Positions 25,574 to 34,312 of a stretch of 64,000 bases of DNA are shown piece after piece. A program made the translations under genes and the position numbers. Every line of letters begins with the position of its first letter. Position 1 is the first letter of the stretch. Source of the DNA: Streptomyces toyocaensis. Its GTDB lineage: Bacteria > Actinomycetota > Actinomycetes > Streptomycetales > Streptomycetaceae. Below the pieces are notes generated by a model. That model worked only from the letters and a program-made list of their open reading frames with translations, was not told the origin of the DNA and searched no databases. The stretch covers positions 248,001 to 312,000 of the forward strand of contig NZ_JFCB01000002.1 in the NCBI RefSeq assembly GCF_000725125.1, in the 5' to 3' direction.

Positions 25574-26155
25574 TCACCGGGTCCGTCGCACGGCCCCCGT
25601 GGTGAAGCGCGGGAGGTCCGGTCCGGCGTGCCTGACCTCGACGAGCTGGGGGCACTGCCGGCGCAGCAGTCGCTCCAGCCAGTGGTGGAGGGTGAGCATG
25701 GCGGCCGGACATCCGTGGCAGGCGCCGTCGAGACGTACGGTGACGACGCCGTCGTGCACGCCGACCAGTTCGATCGCGCCGCCGTGTGAGCGGGCGCGTT
25801 CGCCCACAGGTCCGGCGATGAGGTCCCGTGCGGCGGTGCCGAGCGCTGTGTCGTCACGGGACCGGCCGGCGTCGGCATCGGCGGCGGGGCTCCAACCCGC
25901 CGGGTCCTCCAAAGCCTTGTGCAACGCGGTGCGCACCCGGGCCCCGTCCGCCCGCCAGCAGTGGCCCTCGCCGATGCGGGTGACGACGGCTGCGGGTTCG
26001 ACGCTGACGTGGGCGAGGGTGCCGTCCGCGAGCAGCGCCGCCAGCGCTGCCGGCACCGAGGCGGGTGATCCCGTCCAGGTGAGGACGCCGGCGGGGATGA
26101 GCCAGCGCAGCCGGTGCGGGTGGCCGGGAACGGGCTGGGGATGCAGAGGGATCAT
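25574..26155 (-). CDS. NifU-C-like iron-sulfur scaffold protein in the feo operon (193 aa)
   Basis: The C-terminal half contains GGAIELVGVHDGVVTVRLDG, ACHGCPAAMLTLHHWLERLL, that is, the CxxC (Cys-His-Gly-Cys) and GxVxVxLxGxCxGCP pattern of NifU/Nfu domains that carry Fe-S clusters. The N-terminal half (LRWLIPAGVLTWTGSPASVP, AALAALLADGTLAHVSVEPA) resembles the degenerate Nfu N-domain. The start at 26155 lies 9 bases beyond the stop of feoB, so it is co-transcribed in the position where enterobacteria have feoC. It may receive or sense the imported iron; this is inference. Confidence 0.8.
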   Translation of the reverse strand: MIPLHPQPVPGHPHRLRWLIPAGVLTWTGSPASVPAALAALLADGTLAHVSVEPAAVVTRIGEGHCWRADGARVRTALHKALEDPAGWSPAADADAGRSRDDTALGTAARDLIAGPVGERARSHGGAIELVGVHDGVVTVRLDGACHGCPAAMLTLHHWLERLLRRQCPQLVEVRHAGPDLPRFTTGAVRRTR

Positions 26156-26163
26156 GGGGCTGC

Positions 26164-28116
26164 TCACCCACCCGTCAGAGCCGCGGTGATCGTGTGGGCG
26201 AGGTACGCCATGAGCCAGGCCGTGACGGTCAGGCAGGTGAAGGCGATCCCCGGCCATTTCCAGGTACCGGTCTCCCGCCGGATGACCGCGACGGTGGCCA
26301 TGCACTGCAGCGCGTAGGCGAACCAGACCAGCAGCGCTGCGACCGTGGGCGCGGTGAACACCTTCTGGCCCGCACGGGGTCCGTCCTGATGGGCCATGGT
26401 CCGCAGCGCGGCAGCCGGATCGTCGGGGTTCTCGGCGGCGGCGACCTGCCCGAGCGTGGCGACGAAGGTCTCCCGGGCCGACTGGGCCGACAGGACGCCG
26501 ACGTTGATGCGCCAGTCGAAGCCCAGCGGGTCGAAGACGGGGGAGACCAGCCGGCCGAAGTCGGCCGCGTAGCTGTGATCGATCGTGTAGGCGGACACGG
26601 TCACGGAGTCGGCGGTGTCGACGCCGGCCGCCTGCAACTGGGCGGGGGAGTGCAACGGCAGGTTCAGCGCCAGCCACAGCGCGATGGAGGTGGCGACGAT
26701 GACGGTCGAGCACTTGCGCAGGAAGGCCCGGGCGGAGGACCACATCGCCAGGAGAACGTGACGTGGCGCGGGCAGCCGGTAGGGAGGCATCTCCATGAAG
26801 AACGGCATGGGTGCGCCGCCCCGGTCGGTGACCTTCTTCATCACCCAGGCGGCTGCCATCGCAGACACGGCACCGAGCAGGTACAGGCCGAACATGACCA
26901 GCCCCTGGGCGCCGAACGGGCCCACCCCGGCGGTGGGTTCGACGAGCATTCCGACCAGCAGCACGTAGACCGGCAGCCGGGCGGAACAGGTCATCAGCGG
27001 GGCGGCCATCATGGTCGCCAGCCGGTCCTTGGCCGAGGGCAGCGTCCGGGTGGCCATGATGCCGGGGATCGCGCAGGCGAACGACGACAGAAGGGCCACG
27101 AAGGCCCGCCCTTCCAGCCCGGCACGCGCCATCACGCGGTCCATCAGGAACGCCGCCCGTGACAGGTAGCCGACGCCTTCGAGCAGGGCGAGCAGCAGGA
27201 ACAGCAGCATGATCTGCGGGACGAAGACGAGAACGCCGCCGACCCCGCCGATGACGGCGTCGCCGAGAAGCCCGGACAGCCACCGGTTGGTGACGTGGCG
27301 GTCGACGAGGGTGGACAGCCACCCGAACAACGACTCCACCTGGTGCTGCAGTGGCGCCGCCAGCGTGAAGACGGTCTGGAAGAACGCCATCATGACCGCG
27401 AAGAAGACGATCGATCCCCACACGGGGTGCAGCAGCACGGAGTCGAGACGCCGGGTGGCCCTGTGCCGCTCGGCGGGGCGGTAGTCGGCGAAGGCCACAA
27501 CCGACTCCGCCCAGGCGTCCAGCTCGGCCGGGTCGGTGGGCGGTGCGAGGACGGGAGCCGGCCAGGACCGCCACGCGGCGATCTCCTCACGCAGTCGCGG
27601 GGCACCCAGGCCGCGGTGGCCGACGACGGGGAGCACCGGGACGCCCAGCGCGCTGGAGAGCGCGTCGATGTCCAGGTACCCCTGGCGCACGGCCAGTTCG
27701 TCGGTGAAGGTGACCACGACGCAAGTGGGCAGGGAGCGCGAGAGGACCTGCGCGACCAGCGTCAGTGACCTGCGCAGAGTGGTGGCGTCCACGACGAGGA
27801 GCAGCGCGTCCGGGCGCGGTGTGCCGTCCAGTCGGCCGTCCAGGACATCCACGGTGATCTGCTCGTCCGGGCTGATCGGCTCCAGGCTGTACGTGCCGGG
27901 CAGGTCCTCGATCACATGACCGCGGCCGCCGGCCCGGCAGGTGCCCACGTAACGGGACACGGTGACGCCGGGGTAGTTGCCGGTCTTGGCGTGCAAGCCT
28001 GTCAGGGCGTTGAAGACGCTGGTCTTGCCCGCGTTGGGGCTGCCGACCAGCGCGATACGCGCTTCCCCTGTCGTCACCGCGCCCGTGCCGCCGGGCTCGT
28101 GACAGCCCGCTGTCAC
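26164..28116 (-). CDS. feoB: Ferrous iron transporter B (650 aa)
   Basis: The N-terminal G domain has P-loop GSPNAGKTSVFNALTG, switch I YPGVTVSRYVG and G3 DLPGTYSL. G4 appears as TFTDE, departing from the NxxD consensus. The membrane part holds the Gate motifs (GVGYLSRAAFLMDRVM, and LSSFACAIPGIMATR with the Cys). A second half follows (METPPYR-like MEMPPYRLP). FeoB drives Fe(II) uptake across the cytoplasmic membrane. The GTG at 28116 overlaps the feoA stop (GTGA). The altered G4 motif is worth checking, since it normally gives guanine specificity. Confidence 0.93.
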   Translation of the reverse strand: MTAGCHEPGGTGAVTTGEARIALVGSPNAGKTSVFNALTGLHAKTGNYPGVTVSRYVGTCRAGGRGHVIEDLPGTYSLEPISPDEQITVDVLDGRLDGTPRPDALLLVVDATTLRRSLTLVAQVLSRSLPTCVVVTFTDELAVRQGYLDIDALSSALGVPVLPVVGHRGLGAPRLREEIAAWRSWPAPVLAPPTDPAELDAWAESVVAFADYRPAERHRATRRLDSVLLHPVWGSIVFFAVMMAFFQTVFTLAAPLQHQVESLFGWLSTLVDRHVTNRWLSGLLGDAVIGGVGGVLVFVPQIMLLFLLLALLEGVGYLSRAAFLMDRVMARAGLEGRAFVALLSSFACAIPGIMATRTLPSAKDRLATMMAAPLMTCSARLPVYVLLVGMLVEPTAGVGPFGAQGLVMFGLYLLGAVSAMAAAWVMKKVTDRGGAPMPFFMEMPPYRLPAPRHVLLAMWSSARAFLRKCSTVIVATSIALWLALNLPLHSPAQLQAAGVDTADSVTVSAYTIDHSYAADFGRLVSPVFDPLGFDWRINVGVLSAQSARETFVATLGQVAAAENPDDPAAALRTMAHQDGPRAGQKVFTAPTVAALLVWFAYALQCMATVAVIRRETGTWKWPGIAFTCLTVTAWLMAYLAHTITAALTGG

Positions 28117-28418
28117 CGCTCCACCCCGGTCGTGCGCACGCATGCGGCCTGTGCCCGGCGCAGGCACACCTCGTAGTCCCTGACCCGGTAGACGGCCGGG
28201 TCGCGCAGTGGGGCACGGCGTACGACCTCCACGACCGTTCCGGGCGTGAATCCGAGCGCGCCCAGTCGGCGGGCCGTGCCCGGCGCCGCGTCCGGGACGA
28301 CCTCTACGACAGTGGCCCGGGAACCGGGCGCGAGATCGGCCAGCGCACGCACCGACACACCCGACACAACCGTCCCCCGACGTTCGTCCGGCACGGCCCC
28401 CTCACCACCCACCGTCAT
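28113..28418 (-). CDS. feoA: Ferrous iron transport protein A (101 aa)
   Basis: A small SH3-like beta-barrel protein. The core reads LADLAPGSRATVVEVVPDAA, RRLGALGFTPGTVVEVVRRA, PLRDPAVYRVRDYEVCLRRA, which matches FeoA spacing. FeoA assists FeoB. The ATG at 28418 (GGAGAC eight bases upstream) is preferred to a GTG at 28439. It is the first gene of the feoA-feoB-NifU-like operon and lies 55 bases downstream of the iron box. Confidence 0.9.
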   Translation of the reverse strand: MTVGGEGAVPDERRGTVVSGVSVRALADLAPGSRATVVEVVPDAAPGTARRLGALGFTPGTVVEVVRRAPLRDPAVYRVRDYEVCLRRAQAACVRTTGVER

Positions 28419-28472
28419 CCGCGTCTCCGATACTCCCACCGGGCGGGAACCGCCCGGTCACCGAGTTGTCAG

Positions 28473-28491
28473 TAAGGTGAGGCTAGCCTTC
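28473..28491 (-). promoter_or_regulatory. Iron box (DmdR/IdeR-type operator) ahead of feoA
   Basis: The 19-base element TAAGGTGAGGCTAGCCTTC closely matches the Streptomyces DmdR1/IdeR consensus TTAGGTTAGGCTCACCTAA, with nearly symmetric halves AAGG/CCTT. Its position 55 bases before feoA predicts repression of iron uptake when iron is plentiful. It also lies in the region upstream of the rightward gapR-like gene. Confidence 0.8.
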
Positions 28492-28683
28492 AGCGGGCCG
28501 TTTCATCGCGAGAGAAAGACCCCCGGGAACAAGCCATCCGACCCGGGCCGCAGGACCTATGGCCCCTGGACGGACCGGGCGGTGACTCGAGGGCCCGGGG
28601 CAGGTGACCCGACGAGCCGGAGTGCCGTCGGCCCGGCCCGGGCAGGGAGCGTACCGACGTCATGGCCCACGTAACCTCTTCCT

Positions 28684-29640
28684 GTGCCAGCCTCCCGCCT
28701 GCATCGCGTCGCCGTCCTCGTGCTCGAGGGCGCGAAGCCGCTCGACGTCGGCATTCCCGCGCAGGTCTTCACGACCCGCGCGAGCATGCCGTACGAGGTG
28801 CGGGTGTGCGGGGCGACACCCGGTCCTGTGACCGGCGGCGACGGTCTCGCGTACTACGTCGCCCACGGCCTGGACGCACTCGCGTGGGCCGACATCGTCT
28901 TCGTCCCCGGCTACCGGTTCCCGGACCGCGACGACCCGCCGGGGGCCGTCGTCGAGGCGTTGATCGCCGCCCATCACCGGGGCGCGCGGCTCGCCGCCAT
29001 CTCGACGGGCGCCTTCGCGCTCGCCGCCACGGGACTGCTCGACGGCCGGCGCGCCACGACGCACTGGCACTACACCCGGACGCTCGTGGCCCGGCACCCG
29101 CTCGTCCGGGTGGACGAGAACGTGCTGTTCGTCGACGAGGGCAGCGTGCTCACCTCGGCCGGCGCCGCCTCCGGCATCGACCTGTGCCTGCACATCCTCC
29201 GCGGCGATCTCGGCGTGGCCGCGTCCAACCACGCGGCCCGACGTCTGGTCGCCGCCCCCTACCGCAGCGGCGGCCAGGCCCAGTACGTACCGCGCAGCGT
29301 CCCCGAGCCGCTCGGCGAACGTTTCGCCGCCACCCGCGAGTGGGCACTGCACCGGCTGGGCGAGCCCCTCACCCTCGATCTGCTGGCACGGCAGGCGGGC
29401 GTCTCTCCGCGCACGTTCTCCCGCCGCTTCGTCGAGGAGACCGGCTACACGCCGATGCAGTGGGTGATGCGGGCCCGCGTCGACCTGGCCCGCGAACTGC
29501 TCGAGCGCTCCCAGCGCGGCGTCGAACAGATCGCCGCCGACGTCGGGCTCGGCACCGGGGCGAACCTGCGCCTGCACTTCCAGCGCATCCTCGGCACCAC
29601 ACCGACCGAGTACCGGCGCACCTTCACCCGGGGCGAGTAG
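28684..29640 (+). CDS. gapR: GlxA-type AraC/XylS regulator, GapR-like (318 aa)
   Basis: An N-terminal DJ-1/PfpI domain (VAVLVLEGAKPLDVGIPAQV, TGAFALAATGLLDGRRATTH, SAGAASGIDLCLHILRG) is joined to a C-terminal AraC double helix-turn-helix (LTLDLLARQAGVSPRTFSRR, GVEQIAADVGLGTGANLRLH). The gene directly precedes gap in the same direction. In Streptomyces aureofaciens an AraC/XylS-type activator, GapR, precedes and controls gap, and this is the same arrangement. Translation from GTG 28684 lacks a ribosome binding site; TAACCT six bases before it suggests a leaderless mRNA. Confidence 0.85.
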   Translation: MPASRLHRVAVLVLEGAKPLDVGIPAQVFTTRASMPYEVRVCGATPGPVTGGDGLAYYVAHGLDALAWADIVFVPGYRFPDRDDPPGAVVEALIAAHHRGARLAAISTGAFALAATGLLDGRRATTHWHYTRTLVARHPLVRVDENVLFVDEGSVLTSAGAASGIDLCLHILRGDLGVAASNHAARRLVAAPYRSGGQAQYVPRSVPEPLGERFAATREWALHRLGEPLTLDLLARQAGVSPRTFSRRFVEETGYTPMQWVMRARVDLARELLERSQRGVEQIAADVGLGTGANLRLHFQRILGTTPTEYRRTFTRGE

Positions 29641-29746
29641 GGACCGCGGCAGCTCCTGGCGTGATCCTTTCGAACCGTGGCGATCCCGCCACTGTCAGCG
29701 GCGCGAGCCGCGAGCGAGCCTGGTGGGGAAGGGAAGGGACTCACTC

Positions 29747-30745
29747 ATGACTCGCATCGCCATCAACGGATTCGGCCGCATCGGACGCAATGTGCTGCGC
29801 GCACTGCTGGAGCGCGACAGCGCCCTCGAGATCGTCGCCGTCAACGACCTGACGGAGCCCACCGCTCTGGCCCGGCTGCTCGCCTTCGACAGCACGGCCG
29901 GCCGGCTGGGACGCCCGGTGACCGTCGACGGGGACGTCCTCGTCGTCGACGGCCGCCGGATCACGGTGCTGGCCGAACGCGAACCGGCACAGCTGCCCTG
30001 GGCCGAACTCGGCATCGACATCGTCCTGGAAGCCACGGGCCGCTTCACCTCGGCCAAGGCCGCCCGGGCCCACCTCGACGCCGGCGCGAAGAAGGTGCTC
30101 GTCAGCGCGCCGTCGGACGGCGCCGACGTCACGCTCGCGTTCGGGGTCAACACCGATGCCTACGACCCGGCCGTGCACACCGTCGTCTCGAACGCGTCCT
30201 GCACCACCAACGCGCTCGCGCCGCTGGCCGCGGTCCTCGACGAACTCGCCGGTATCGAGCACGGGTTCATGACGACGGTGCACGCCTACACGCAGGAGCA
30301 GAACCTGCAGGACGGTCCGCACCGCGACGCCCGCCGTGCCCGGGCCGCCGGCGTCAACATCGTGCCGACCACGACCGGCGCCGCCAAGGCGATCGGCCTG
30401 GTCCTGCCGAACCTCGACGGCAAGCTGTCGGGCGACTCGATCCGCGTACCGGTACCGGTGGGTTCGATCGTCGAACTCAACACGACCGTCGCCCGCGACG
30501 TGACGCGCGACGACGTGCTGGCGGCGTACCGGGCCGCGGCGGACGGGCCGCTCGCCGGCGTCCTCGAGTACTCGGACGACCCGCTCGTGTCCTCCGACAT
30601 CGTGGGCAACCCCGCCTCGTCGATCTTCGACTCGGCCCTCACCCGCGTCGACGGCCGCCACGTCAAGGTGGTCGCGTGGTACGACAACGAGTGGGGCTTC
30701 TCGAACCGCGTGATCGACACGCTCGAGTTCCTCGCCGCCGGCTGA
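29747..30745 (+). CDS. gap: Glyceraldehyde-3-phosphate dehydrogenase (332 aa)
   Basis: This glycolytic enzyme oxidises glyceraldehyde-3-phosphate with NAD to 1,3-bisphosphoglycerate. It has the NAD fold INGFGRIGRNVLRALLERD, the catalytic SNASCTTNALAPL with nucleophile Cys, and the C-terminal YDNEWGFSNRVIDTLEF. Length is normal. AAGGGAAGGGA precedes ATG 29747. Streptomyces usually has another gap gene in the core glycolytic pgk-tpi operon, so this GapR-linked copy is probably a second, regulated one. Whether it has an altered inhibitor profile (for instance to pentalenolactone) cannot be read directly. Confidence 0.95.
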   Translation: MTRIAINGFGRIGRNVLRALLERDSALEIVAVNDLTEPTALARLLAFDSTAGRLGRPVTVDGDVLVVDGRRITVLAEREPAQLPWAELGIDIVLEATGRFTSAKAARAHLDAGAKKVLVSAPSDGADVTLAFGVNTDAYDPAVHTVVSNASCTTNALAPLAAVLDELAGIEHGFMTTVHAYTQEQNLQDGPHRDARRARAAGVNIVPTTTGAAKAIGLVLPNLDGKLSGDSIRVPVPVGSIVELNTTVARDVTRDDVLAAYRAAADGPLAGVLEYSDDPLVSSDIVGNPASSIFDSALTRVDGRHVKVVAWYDNEWGFSNRVIDTLEFLAAG

Positions 30746-30762
30746 CGGCCTTCCCCCGTACC

Positions 30763-30963
30763 GGCCGACGCCCGTCCGGTGCGGACGGAGCGGCCCACCG
30801 GCTGATTCGCCGCCGCCTGGCGTTGTCGGACGCCCTGGACACGGCCGCCGCCGAGGCGGCCCACGACGACGGTGCCCTCACCCTGCGTGTTCCGCTGGCC
30901 GCGCATGCCGAGCCTCGGAAGATCGCCGTCTCCGGCGGAACGCCCGAGCAGCTGACCGCCTGA
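30763..30963 (+). pseudogene. C-terminal fragment of an Hsp20 small heat-shock protein
   Basis: The frame reads HRLIRRRLALSDALDTAAAE, AAHDDGALTLRVPLAAHAEP, RKIAVSGG. This is the last third of an alpha-crystallin domain (normally FSRQLFLGDTLDTDRIEA, DGVLTLRIPVAEKAKPRKI). The upstream two thirds are absent and the frame merges with the end of gap. No start codon or ribosome binding site serves it. Confidence 0.75.
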
Positions 30964-31054
30964 AGGCCCCGCGGTCCGTCCCGAGTGTCACCGAGGGCTG
31001 GATGGCGACCTGGCCCGCAGCTCCAGCAGATCGATGTCCACATCGTCACATAAG

Positions 31055-32185
31055 ATGTGTTTTGTGATCACTTCGGGACGGCTCCGGCGCCGTCATCGTT
31101 CGGACGGTGGCCGGCGAGAAGGCGTGCTGCTGTCACCTGTGCTCGTCACCCTGCTCATCGCCGGCCTGGCGGTCTCCACGCCGAGGGAGATCGCCTTCAG
31201 CCGTCTGCTTCCCGCGGCACCCGCCCTCGCCGCCGCACTCTGGCCCGTTCTCCCGACGGTCCTGCTGGGGGCGTTCTGCCTGCTGACGATGATCGGGCTC
31301 AGCTTCGTCTACTCCGATCTGGGGACGCCGTACACGGCTGCCGCGATCATCGCCGTCACCTTGGCGGCCGCTTACGCGAGCCATCTGCGCCTCCAGCGGG
31401 AGGAGACGCTCCTCCAGGTCCGGCTCGTCGCCGACGCGGCCCAGAAGGTACTGCTACGGCCGCTGCCGCACCGGGTCCAGGACGTCGAACTCGAGTCGCT
31501 GTACCTGGCGGCCCAGGAGCAGGCCCGGATCGGGGGCGACTTCTACGAGGCCGCCGACACGCCGTACGGTGTCCGGCTGCTCATCGGCGACGTGCGCGGC
31601 AAGGGCCTGTCGGCCGTGGGGGCCGCCTCCGCAGTGATCCACTGCTTTCGCGAGAACGCGTACGACCAGCCCGACCTCGAAGCCCTCGTCCGCCGGCTCC
31701 AGATCACCATGTCCCGCTACAGCGCCGCGATCTCCGCCGACGACCGGCCGGAGCACTTCGCCACCGCGCTGATCGCCGAGATCCCGTACGACAGGGAGCA
31801 GGTCAGAATCCTCAACTGCGGTCATCCGCCACCCGTGTTCGTACGCGGAGGACGGATCCACGTTCTCGAGCCCACGTCCACCTCGACCCCCCTCAATCTC
31901 TCGGTACTCCTGGGCGACCACTACTACGTCGACACCGTCGTCTTCGTCCCGGGTGATCAGATGCTGCTCTACACGGACGGCGTGACGGAGACCCGCGACC
32001 GGGCCGGCGAGTTCTTCCCGCTGGCGGACTGGGCGCGGGAGCACCACCAGGCACCGCCCCGCGAACTGCTGGACCGGCTGCACGCTGACCTGCTGCGCTA
32101 CACGGGCGGAAGGCTCGACGACGACATCGCGGCCCTGGCCGTACGCCGCCGCCACACCGGCCCACGACCTCTCCGCCCCGAATGA
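31055..32185 (+). CDS. Membrane-anchored SpoIIE-type PP2C phosphatase (376 aa)
   Basis: An N-terminal part with three to four hydrophobic helices (LLSPVLVTLLIAGLAV, FCLLTMIGLSFVYS, AAIIAVTLAAAYA) precedes a PPM phosphatase domain. That domain is marked by QARIGGDFYEAADTPYGVRL, LIGDVRGKGLSAVGAASAVI, ILNCGHPPPVF, MLLYTDGVTETRD and LDDDIAALAVRR; the metal-binding aspartates are present. Such proteins in Streptomyces dephosphorylate anti-sigma factor antagonists. The start is uncertain: ATG 31055, GTG 31064 or ATG 31034, none with a good ribosome binding site. Short palindromes (GATGTCCACATC, CACATC-N9-GATGTG) overlap the start region. Confidence 0.88.
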   Translation: MCFVITSGRLRRRHRSDGGRREGVLLSPVLVTLLIAGLAVSTPREIAFSRLLPAAPALAAALWPVLPTVLLGAFCLLTMIGLSFVYSDLGTPYTAAAIIAVTLAAAYASHLRLQREETLLQVRLVADAAQKVLLRPLPHRVQDVELESLYLAAQEQARIGGDFYEAADTPYGVRLLIGDVRGKGLSAVGAASAVIHCFRENAYDQPDLEALVRRLQITMSRYSAAISADDRPEHFATALIAEIPYDREQVRILNCGHPPPVFVRGGRIHVLEPTSTSTPLNLSVLLGDHYYVDTVVFVPGDQMLLYTDGVTETRDRAGEFFPLADWAREHHQAPPRELLDRLHADLLRYTGGRLDDDIAALAVRRRHTGPRPLRPE

Positions 32186-32324
32186 GCCAGGCATGGGGCG
32201 GCGGCTGCGGCTTGTGTGTCTCACAACCAGCCGCGGGCGCTCAATGGTGCTCCGAGTTCGCTGGTGAGCTGCTGGTTGAGGTCCCGTAGCGATCTGGTCG
32301 CGATGCCGGTGGCGCAGTGCCATG

Positions 32325-33500
32325 TCATCCGGTCTGCCCCGGATCACCGGCGTAGTGTTCCGTCCGCCGGTGATGCACGTTGGCCCGCCTCGTGTCGCCT
32401 CCGTAGTGCGCCAGCACTTTCGGGTCCATCACCCGGCGCCACAGCGGGGTCAGCCACGCCAGGACGATCATCGAGGCGTAGCCGGAGGGCAGTTGGGGCG
32501 CCTCGTCGAAGTGGCGCAGTGTCTGGTAGCGGCGCAGCGGGTTCGCGTGGTGGTCGGAGTGCCGTTGGAGTTGGTACAGGAAGATGTTGCTGGTGGTGTT
32601 GTTGCTGTTCCAGCTGTGGCGCGGGGCGACGCGTTCGTACCGCCCGTCCGGGCGGCGTTCACGCAACAGGCCGTAGTGTTCCAGATAGTTGACCGTCTCC
32701 AGCAGCAGTATCCCGCACGCCGCCTGGACGAGCAGGTAGGGCAGGACCACCGGTCCGAAGAGGGCGGCGAGCGTGCCGAAGACCAGGGCGGTCAGTGCCC
32801 ACGCGGTCAGCACGTCGTTGCGGTGCGACCAGACGCGGTGCCGTCGGCGGTCCAGGCGACGGGCCTCCAGGCGCCAGGCCGACCTCACACTCCCCGCGAC
32901 CGTCCGCGGCAGGAACGCCCACAGGCTCTCGCCCAGCCGCGAACTGGCGGGGTCCTCGGGTGTGGCCACACGGATATGGTGGCCATGGTTGTGCTCGACG
33001 TAGAAGTGGCCGTAGGCGGACTGGGCCAGCGCGAGGCGGGCCAGACGGCGTTCCACCGTCTCCCGCTTGTGCCCGAGCTCGTGGGCCGTGTTGATGGCGA
33101 CTCCGGCGACGACGCCGACCGTGGCGGCGAGCCCCAGCGCGTCCGGCGCGCTCATGCCGTCGGACCACGACAGACACGCGTACAGCAGCCCGGCGTACTG
33201 CAGGGGCAGGTACAGGTACGTGCACCAGCGGTAGTAGCGGTCCTCCTCGAGCAGCGGGATCGCTTCGTCGGGCGGGTTCTCCTGGTCCGGGCCGATCAGC
33301 GTGTCGAGCAGCGGGATGATCACGAAGGCGAAGAACGGCCCCCACCACCACAGCGCCTGCCAGTCGCTGACGGCGACCAGCGCCGCGGCCTGGAAGGGCA
33401 GTGTGGGTACGGCGAGGCCGAGCAGCCACGCATAGCGCCTGCGGTCACGCCAGGGGGTGCCGGCGGGGGATGCGGGAGATGTCGTCGACGGTGCGGTCAT
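32325..33500 (-). CDS. alkB: AlkB-type alkane 1-monooxygenase / fatty acid desaturase superfamily (391 aa)
   Basis: An integral-membrane di-iron hydroxylase with the histidine boxes HELGH (140-144), EHNHGHH (169-175) and LQRHSDHHANP (about 311-321). The alkB-specific NYLEHYGL is at about 271-278. Six hydrophobic helices are visible. It inserts oxygen into the terminal carbon of alkanes, using electrons from rubredoxin. AAGGAG precedes ATG 33500. A TetR gene lies 106 bases upstream on the same strand. No rubredoxin gene follows, unlike most actinobacterial alkB loci. Confidence 0.92.
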   Translation of the reverse strand: MTAPSTTSPASPAGTPWRDRRRYAWLLGLAVPTLPFQAAALVAVSDWQALWWWGPFFAFVIIPLLDTLIGPDQENPPDEAIPLLEEDRYYRWCTYLYLPLQYAGLLYACLSWSDGMSAPDALGLAATVGVVAGVAINTAHELGHKRETVERRLARLALAQSAYGHFYVEHNHGHHIRVATPEDPASSRLGESLWAFLPRTVAGSVRSAWRLEARRLDRRRHRVWSHRNDVLTAWALTALVFGTLAALFGPVVLPYLLVQAACGILLLETVNYLEHYGLLRERRPDGRYERVAPRHSWNSNNTTSNIFLYQLQRHSDHHANPLRRYQTLRHFDEAPQLPSGYASMIVLAWLTPLWRRVMDPKVLAHYGGDTRRANVHHRRTEHYAGDPGQTG

Positions 33501-33606
33501 CGGCTGTGCTCCTTGCGGGCGTTGGGGATGCGGAGACGCGGCAGAGAGTGGCATCGGCGACCGTCGCTGACAACCGGGGACGCCGTGTCAACGTTGTGAC
33601 CCTCCG

Positions 33607-34269
33607 TCAGTCACCGGCCGGTGACGGACCCGTCTCTCGTGCCAGCACCCCCAGCGCCGCCGCGGTGATGAGCTCGGCCGACCCGCGCAGCGTGTGTTCG
33701 GGCGGAGGCAGCACGATGTGCGAGAGGGTCAGGCGCACGATGACATCGGCCGCCTGGTCCGTCCGTACGGTGTCGAACCGTTGGTAATGGGACTGGCACC
33801 ACGACCTCACCAGCAGCCGTGCCCCCGTGACGACGGGGTCCGAGCGTGCCGTGAGGTAGGGGAGCAGGGCATCCGTACCGTCGCGGGCCGCCTTCACCAC
33901 CGAGACGACGAGCACGTTCTCCCGGGCCTCTTTCAGCGCGTACAGGATCGCGGCGGCCAACGCGTCCGACGCGGTCGGTGCCGGCTGCAGCAGGGCGCGG
34001 TCCACACCGATGAGGAAGCGCTCCGCCTCACGCCGTACCAGCGCCCGGCTCAGTCCGCCTCGGCTGCCGAACTCCTTGTACACCGTGGGCCGTGACACCT
34101 CGGCGCGGGATGCCACCTGCGACAGGCTCACGGAGTCCCAGCCCTTCTCCGCCGCCATGGCGCGTGCCGCGTCCAGGACGTCGTCACGCATCTTTCTCCG
34201 CCAGGCCTCGCGGGGCGGCAGCGCGACCGCCGGACGGTTCGAGGCTTCGGTGAACGATGTGTCCTCCAT
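33607..34269 (-). CDS. TetR-family regulator upstream of alkB (220 aa)
   Basis: The N-terminal helix-turn-helix is clear: VLDAARAMAAEKGWDSVSLS, QVASRAEVSRPTVYKEFGSR. It is followed by a helical ligand domain ending VLARETGPSPAGD. AAGGGAGC precedes ATG 34269. It is transcribed toward alkB and away from the amino acid ABC operon, so it could regulate either. Actinobacterial alkB genes are often paired with a TetR repressor, which favours alkB. The intergenic region at 34313-34412 holds matching half-sites. Confidence 0.9.
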   Translation of the reverse strand: MEDTSFTEASNRPAVALPPREAWRRKMRDDVLDAARAMAAEKGWDSVSLSQVASRAEVSRPTVYKEFGSRGGLSRALVRREAERFLIGVDRALLQPAPTASDALAAAILYALKEARENVLVVSVVKAARDGTDALLPYLTARSDPVVTGARLLVRSWCQSHYQRFDTVRTDQAADVIVRLTLSHIVLPPPEHTLRGSAELITAAALGVLARETGPSPAGD

Positions 34270-34312
34270 GGCGCTCCCTTGAGTTCGTCGTGGGCCGGGT
34301 GTGCCGACGGAC

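Noticed and set aside
32221..32324. Minus-strand coding-like tail (GIATRSLRDLNQQLTSELGA...) downstream of alkB
   Set aside because: It reads like a protein C-terminus but is too short to assign to a family, so it is mentioned only in the alkB finding.
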